Shown in pieces: positions 16,266 to 21,034 of a DNA stretch of 21,034 nucleotides. Positions within the stretch are counted from its first letter, which is position 1; each line of letters begins with the position of its first letter. The stretch covers positions 1 through 21,034 of the forward strand of contig VKHL01000261.1 in assembly GCA_015146655.1 (NCBI GenBank), written 5' to 3'. The translations under genes and the position numbers were made by a program. Below the pieces are notes generated by a model. That model made no database searches. It was given only the letters and a program-made list of their open reading frames with translations, and was not told the origin of the DNA. This stretch comes from Ochromonas danica (taxonomy: Eukaryota; Sar; Chrysophyceae; Chromulinales; Chromulinaceae).

Positions 16266-18863
16266 TTAGACTCGCCGCCCAGCCCGCGCTTGAGCTGCAA
16301 CGGTCTCGCTGGTAGCTCGTCGCCACTCCTCTTTGGTCATACCGTACCAGTCCTGCGGAGTAACAAACTCGGAGAAAAGTGTTCCCTTGGGGTATTTGTG
16401 CACTCCTTGGTAGCGCTCAATCTGTGTCAGAGTGTGTAGCAAATTGTAGATGTTCTTCACCAAGAACACGCTGCTTACGGCGTTATACTTTATCCATAAA
16501 ACAAGACGGAGAATAATTGCTCCAAAATCCACCACACAGCGCACAGAGCGCAAGAAAGCCATCCATTTGACCAAATCGAGCGGTGTGTCGTCGTGGCCGC
16601 CCGAGAGGGTACAAGGCAAGGCAAAGGACTGGCAGGCATTGGCCATTTCCAGCAAACAGAACACGATGACAGCATTATTTACCGATGATGGAAGGTGGTT
16701 TTCGGCAAGTTGCATCAAAGTGGCGCATGAGAGAACATCTAGCGCACCCTCCGTCATCGTTGATATTGCAACCATGTTGATCACGGGGTCATGGATAGAG
16801 TTGTAGTTGCCTGGAGAAGCTGTAAATTCGCCTCGAAAGAGCATATAAGAGATACTCCAGTAAGATGAATAGCATGCGATCGGAACTACCATGAGCACCA
16901 CGAGCATCATGGCATTGGTATAAGTGAGCAGGCTGTGGGTAGAGCCTGCGTCACTTGACGTTTTGTCGTCATCATAGTTGTTGAGGTTGGGATAGTTATA
17001 ATAGAGAGCGGGAATTCTAGCCGCAAAGAGACTCAACGAAAGAGCAAATCCCAAGGAAATGCCCAACTTGCTGGGGAACGAAAAGAATTCCTTCCGCGGG
17101 ATGATGAAAGGATGGGTGGGATCATGAGCGTCCGCCTTGATGTATATGGAGTTGGTGTAAACAAGGAAGATGATACAGAGAACAATATCAAACACAAGGT
17201 TTGTCATCCATGTGAGCGCATTGTCATCGGCGACAACAAGCACATAGGTCAGCAGTGACGCCAACGTGAGATGAGTGGCCACAAACAATATCCTCAAGTA
17301 GTATAGTTGTCGAACCCGTGCGGGCTTTCGCACACGACAAGGATAGGCGAGTAATTCGCGGTTGTTCCAGTTTCGTGTGATGGTGTTAGAGTACATGGAA
17401 TAGGCGCCGGAGCAGGTGATGAGAAAGATGAGGTTCTTGATTGCCATATCCTGCTGCAGTGCATCCAAGTACCCCCGCGACCACATGTAAATGCGCAAAG
17501 CTCCTGCAAAGAAATCTGCAAATGCCATTGTCATGACAACAATAGCGCGAAGTCGCAATGCTTGCAACGTGCGGTCCACAGTTGGTTGTGGCGCCAGCTG
17601 AAAGGGTGAGCACAACAGAGATCGATTTCGCAAAGGAGAAAGATGAGTAAAGATCATGATAGCCATACGAAGTCCAACCGAAAAGTACCAGAACGCCATT
17701 AGAAAGCGCAGCGCACTTTGCAAGCTGGTTGAATAGGAATCTGTCCGCGCCTGATCTAGCAGGTCATAGAGTGTGCTCCCATCGATAGCATCCCAGCATA
17801 CAGCCACAACCTCCAGATCCATGATGGTTCGCAACGGATCGATGCGATTAGCCGGGCGAAGCACGCGGTGCAAGGCGAGAAGTGTGATCGAGGAGAATCG
17901 CAAAGTCTGCAACAGAGTGTCTTGGGTGAAGAAACCGCGACCATCAACGTCCGCATTGCCTGCTAACACAGCAGTAAATATAGCATAACTACAGCCCAGA
18001 CATATGCTCGCAATGCCGAGACAGTAGACTGCACTGTCTGGAACGCCGTCAGCCTCATCCTCGGGAGTGCAAACACCATTTCTTAGCCGCACATTCCGGC
18101 TTGCAGAAAGATACGACTTTGTCACATGAGAGCGAGCATATAAAACGCATACCACGGAGAAGAAAACCAAGAGCACGATGACGACAAAGCTGGCAATAGG
18201 AAGCGCATCTGAACCAGCCGTGAGCAACAAGACGAACTGCGCCACGAGGAGAAGCAAGAAGATCGCCATCCAAAACTCAGAGAACTGGCTCTTGTGGTAG
18301 ATCTCGTTGCTGGGATCGCCTTTGCCGAGGGTTGAAGGAGAGAGAAAGAAGGAAGACTTCGTGCCTGGTGGCAGGCGAGGACTGGCCTCAACCGCCCTGG
18401 CGCTCGCAGTCAGAGAAAGCGATTCTCCTGTGGGGGAGCTTCTAGGCGAAGCCTCGGACACTCTGACATAGCGGGAGGAGCCCGCGGAGGCGGCTAGTGG
18501 CGTGGGTGCGAGGGGGTTGCGGTCGCTGGAACTGCTCGAAGCCACGGGGCTGTGCTCAGAGGAATAATCCACCGCCTTGGCGATATTTTCCACCTGCACC
18601 ACCTCACTTTCTTCGGCAGCACTGACAGTGGTGGCGATGACTTTCTCGATGGCCAGGTCGATGGGGACGGTTGAGGCGGACGCGTTGCGAGGAGGACGAG
18701 GCGGCGCTTTGGCTACCGGCGACTTCTTTGGAAGAGGCGGAGGGGGAGGAGGGGCAGGAGGTCTAGGTCGAACTGTCTTTGCTTCTTCGTCGGTTGGTTC
18801 AGTCATTTTTCTCTCCGTATCCAATCCGATCCTAGAATCCACTTCACCACTGGACAGATCCAA
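16266..18863 (-). CDS. Large multi-pass membrane protein, family not recognised
   Basis: An intronless 865-residue gene. Residues 1-190 are a disordered cytosolic-type region: Pro-rich (PAPPPPPPLPKK at 37-47, APPRPP), Ser-rich, with several SPR-type phospho-site candidates. About 12 hydrophobic segments follow (near 197-216, 222-242, 280-300, 316-334, 384-405, 438-458, 475-492, 522-542, 553-572, 600-620, 648-668, 730-750 and 772-792, some marginal). Notable motifs are DLEVVAVCWDAIDGSTLYDL (350-369) and DFGAIILRLVLWIKY with FLVKNIYNLL (779-809). No transporter, channel, receptor or enzyme signature is visible. An in-frame ATG at residue 20 (18806) could be the real start. It is divergent from the secreted repeat protein and convergent with ABCA. 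Function is unknown; the polyproline tract hints at SH3 or profilin-type partners. Confidence 0.85.
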   Translation of the reverse strand: MDLSSGEVDSRIGLDTERKMTEPTDEEAKTVRPRPPAPPPPPPLPKKSPVAKAPPRPPRNASASTVPIDLAIEKVIATTVSAAEESEVVQVENIAKAVDYSSEHSPVASSSSSDRNPLAPTPLAASAGSSRYVRVSEASPRSSPTGESLSLTASARAVEASPRLPPGTKSSFFLSPSTLGKGDPSNEIYHKSQFSEFWMAIFLLLLVAQFVLLLTAGSDALPIASFVVIVLLVFFSVVCVLYARSHVTKSYLSASRNVRLRNGVCTPEDEADGVPDSAVYCLGIASICLGCSYAIFTAVLAGNADVDGRGFFTQDTLLQTLRFSSITLLALHRVLRPANRIDPLRTIMDLEVVAVCWDAIDGSTLYDLLDQARTDSYSTSLQSALRFLMAFWYFSVGLRMAIMIFTHLSPLRNRSLLCSPFQLAPQPTVDRTLQALRLRAIVVMTMAFADFFAGALRIYMWSRGYLDALQQDMAIKNLIFLITCSGAYSMYSNTITRNWNNRELLAYPCRVRKPARVRQLYYLRILFVATHLTLASLLTYVLVVADDNALTWMTNLVFDIVLCIIFLVYTNSIYIKADAHDPTHPFIIPRKEFFSFPSKLGISLGFALSLSLFAARIPALYYNYPNLNNYDDDKTSSDAGSTHSLLTYTNAMMLVVLMVVPIACYSSYWSISYMLFRGEFTASPGNYNSIHDPVINMVAISTMTEGALDVLSCATLMQLAENHLPSSVNNAVIVFCLLEMANACQSFALPCTLSGGHDDTPLDLVKWMAFLRSVRCVVDFGAIILRLVLWIKYNAVSSVFLVKNIYNLLHTLTQIERYQGVHKYPKGTLFSEFVTPQDWYGMTKEEWRRATSETVAAQARAGRRV

Positions 18864-19163
18864 AAGAAGGAAGCAAGCGTCTGCTGCATCTTACTAAGTT
18901 AACGAAAACCCGTTGTTTGGTCAGAAACACAGACCGTTTCCAATGGCGCGGGGTAGTAATAATATTCCCTCCTTTTGGCGCTCCGTTGAGACAAAAATCA
19001 ATCACAAATCAATCACAAGGAAAGTCCTTCCCGCCCAAGTCTTTTTTCGATTTTATCGCAAGAAAGGCTCTGATTAATTTAGTTTGTAGAGAAAACAAAT
19101 ACGATACAAGAAAATAGAAAAAGTAAAAGAAAGAAATAAAATTCGAATCGCAGAGTACCAAAG
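18864..19163. promoter_or_regulatory. Shared divergent promoter region, membrane protein / secreted repeat protein
   Basis: 300 bases between two outward-facing ATGs. It is markedly A-rich on the right (19080-19150, many AAAGA/AATAAA words), with a short direct repeat AATCAATCACA around 18995-19015. It must hold both promoters; no specific factor site can be named. Confidence 0.45.
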
Positions 19164-21034
19164 ATGAATTTCTTGGCAAGAGTCGCGGTGATCTGCCTCC
19201 TCCTCTGCTGCTGGCACACTACCCTCCTCTATGCTCGCCAGTTTGCTTCAGTTCCTGCAGGAACTTTAATGGATAGTCTGGACCTACGAGGTGCTTCTTG
19301 GATGGGTGAAGTCGTCTATCTGGGAGGATCCAACACCTCGGTAGGCTATGTATTCCAGTCCTTGGATTTCGGTCTCACATGGACTATGATTACTTCATTG
19401 GCACCCTCTTCTGGGAGCCTGACCGTTAATGATTTAGCCTCCACAGTCCGTGACGGGGCGCATTATTTCATCGTCCCCTACATTGCCTCCGCCAGCTATG
19501 TTTACAAGAACACCACGAATAGCTGGACAGCAATACGCTTTTCTGCTTCCCAAGCTGCAGTAAACAGTGTTATAGTGGGGAAGAATGGTTTCGCTTATGT
19601 GGTGGGCGCCTTCAATCGCATTGCGAAATCCAACCACACATCTTCTTATTTGAAATGGACGGCATTCACATCGAGTGCAAGTTCCAGTACCAACTGGAAT
19701 GGTGTTAGTACTTATGATGGCAGTCAAATAATTACCGTTGCTTCTGGTGGTATTGTGGGTTATTGCTTGACATCTAACAGCTCTTCTACCATTACGTTAT
19801 CGAAGAGTGCTGGCACGACCTCTTCAACAAACCTCTTTGGGGTTGCTCATGGAAGTGCCTCAATGGCAATTGCTGTTGGCGGTGGAGGTTTTGTTTCTAA
19901 GACCGTGGATAGTGGAGTGACATGGACTCAATTGACTGTGTTTACGACTTCTGTTAATGATGCCAATTATCATTTGGTTTCGGCTCTCAACACGAATGAA
20001 GTTTATGTTGGTGGATCGATAACTGGTTCAACAACCTTGATCTATCGAACTCTCGACGGGGGCAGCACTTGGACTCTATTTTCATCCGTTAACATCGTAT
20101 ACACCGTGTCGATGTTTAACTCCGATTTTGGTGTGGCCGGCGGTGCATCAGGAAATGGACCAATGGCAGTTGTTGCAGGTACGAAATTGTTTTTGAGAGG
20201 TTCTCAAATTCGCTTTAATGAGGTTTTTCTTGTTTATCTGTATTATAGACCCAACAAGTCAACCAACAGGTCAGCCTTCCTCGCAACCCAGTAGACAGCC
20301 TTCCTCGCAACCTACAACCCAACCAAGCTCACAGCCCACCACACAGCCTACGACACAACCCACGACACAACCCACCACAGTTCCAACTTCAGTGCCTTCG
20401 GAACAACCTACCAGTCAACCCACCAGCGCACCAACAGTAAATCCTACCTTCAAACCGTCCACACGACCATCTTCTCAACCAACCTCCCAACCTTCAGATT
20501 GTCCAACTGGCCAACCTACAGAACAACCAAGTACACGACCCTCGGGACAACCAAGCAGTCACCCTACAGAGCCACGTCCACCATCTCCAACGGCGAGACC
20601 GACGGGTCAGCCCAGTGATCGTCCATCCGCTCAGCCCAGTGGTCGTCCATCCGCTCAGCCTTCCAGTCAACCGAGTGGGAAGCCGAGCGGCCAGCCGTCT
20701 CGCGAACCAAGCTCTTCTCCGAGCGCTCAGCCCTCTAGCCAACCGAGCAAGAGACCTTCTTCGCAGCCTTCGTCGCATCCCTCAAGTCAGCCTAGTGGTT
20801 GTCCATCTTCTCAACCATCTTCTCAACCCACCGCGAGGCCATCAGATGCGTTGACAGGGAGACCGACGGGTCAGCCCAGTGGTCGTCCATCCGCTCAGCC
20901 TTCCAGTCAACCGAGTGGGAAGCCGAGCGGCCAGCCGTCTCGCGAACCAAGCTCTTCTCCGAGCGCTCAGCCCTCTAGCCAACCGAGCAAGAGACCTTCT
21001 TCGCAGCCTTCGTCGCATCCCTCAAGTCAGCCTA
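19164..21034 (+). CDS. Secreted Asp-box (BNR-like) protein with PSQP-repeat tail, 3' end outside window
   Basis: Exon 1 is 19164-20178, with a 70-base intron (GTACGA...TTATAG) and exon 2 from 20249 to the window end, still open. Splicing joins ...VVA to a Pro/Thr/Ser/Gln repeat; unspliced, the frame would stop at 20292-20294 just inside the repeat in the wrong frame. Residues 1-24 are a signal peptide (hydrophobic core VAVICLLLCC). Residues 25-338 resemble a beta-propeller with Asp-boxes S/T-x-D-x-G-x-T-W at 66-73, 247-254 and 296-303 and repeated V-x-V-G-G strands, as in BNR, VPS10/sortilin or Ycf48-like propellers. The tail is at least 261 residues of P-T/S-x-Q-P-type repeats, common in heterokont cell-surface or wall proteins and probably heavily O-glycosylated. 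The exact ligand or role is unknown. Exon 1 is more A/T-rich than neighbouring genes. Confidence 0.8.
20631..20794. repeat. 164-bp direct repeat, copy 1 (in PSQP tail)
   Basis: Identical to 20871-21034 at a fixed offset of 240 bases, which is 80 codons, so the reading frame is kept. Confidence 0.95.
20871..21034. repeat. 164-bp direct repeat, copy 2, continuing past the window edge
   Basis: Exact copy of 20631-20794. Identity continues to the last base of the window, so the duplicated block is at least 164 bases long and probably longer. Confidence 0.95.

Noticed and set aside
20179-20294. C-terminal extension of the propeller protein without splicing
   Set aside because: The segment has intron ends (GTACGA, TTATAG), and splicing places the downstream repeat in its P-T/S-x-Q-P frame, whereas read-through stops almost at once.
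20494-20778. Arg/Trp-rich minus-strand frame within the PSQP repeat
   Set aside because: Mirror translation of a repeat; no start context or domain.
1-21034. CRISPR array, bacterial operon or phage region
   Set aside because: Introns, mitochondrial targeting and centriole genes make the window eukaryotic; no regularly spaced repeat/spacer pattern was seen.

Overview
This is eukaryotic nuclear DNA, most likely from a flagellated stramenopile (heterokont alga or protist). Evidence: compact genes with 60-80 bp GT-AG introns (one is GC-AG), a nuclear gene for a mitochondrial ribosomal protein with a targeting presequence, a centriole protein (POC5), a mucolipin-type TRP channel, an ABCA-type full transporter, an RP9 splicing-factor homologue, and a secreted protein with a long P-T/S-x-Q-P repeat tail of the kind common in heterokont genomes. 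The lineage is an inference from gene style; no marker gene in the window fixes it. LAYOUT. Positions 1-2341 look like a mobile element: about 70 bp terminal inverted repeats (1-77 and 2273-2341) enclose a GC-rich reading frame on the minus strand (1382 to 73, apparently broken by a one-base shift near 512-515), a heptad-repeat coiled-coil frame (1796-1581), a CTAG-rich minisatellite and an AT-rich leader. The GC-rich part is tiled with short perfect or near-perfect hairpins, which is the most unusual thing in the window. Positions 2342-4040 are a degraded patch: AT-rich spacer, a probable transposase helix-turn-helix fragment (minus strand) and a truncated leucine-rich-repeat fragment (plus strand). 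From about 4250 the window is ordinary gene-dense sequence: RP9 (minus), TRPML channel (plus, 4 exons), POC5 (minus, 2 exons), bL35m (minus, 3 exons), ABCA transporter (plus, 3 exons), an unrecognised multi-pass membrane protein (minus), and a secreted Asp-box plus PSQP-repeat protein (plus) that runs off the right edge. The genes are unrelated housekeeping and cell-surface functions; several form divergent pairs over short shared promoters (142 bp RP9/TRPML, 200 bp bL35m/ABCA, 300 bp membrane protein/secreted protein). No operon-like pathway or CRISPR array is visible, and I found no convincing tRNA or rRNA. All exon structures were built by hand from splice consensus, reading-frame continuity and family similarity and need transcript support.
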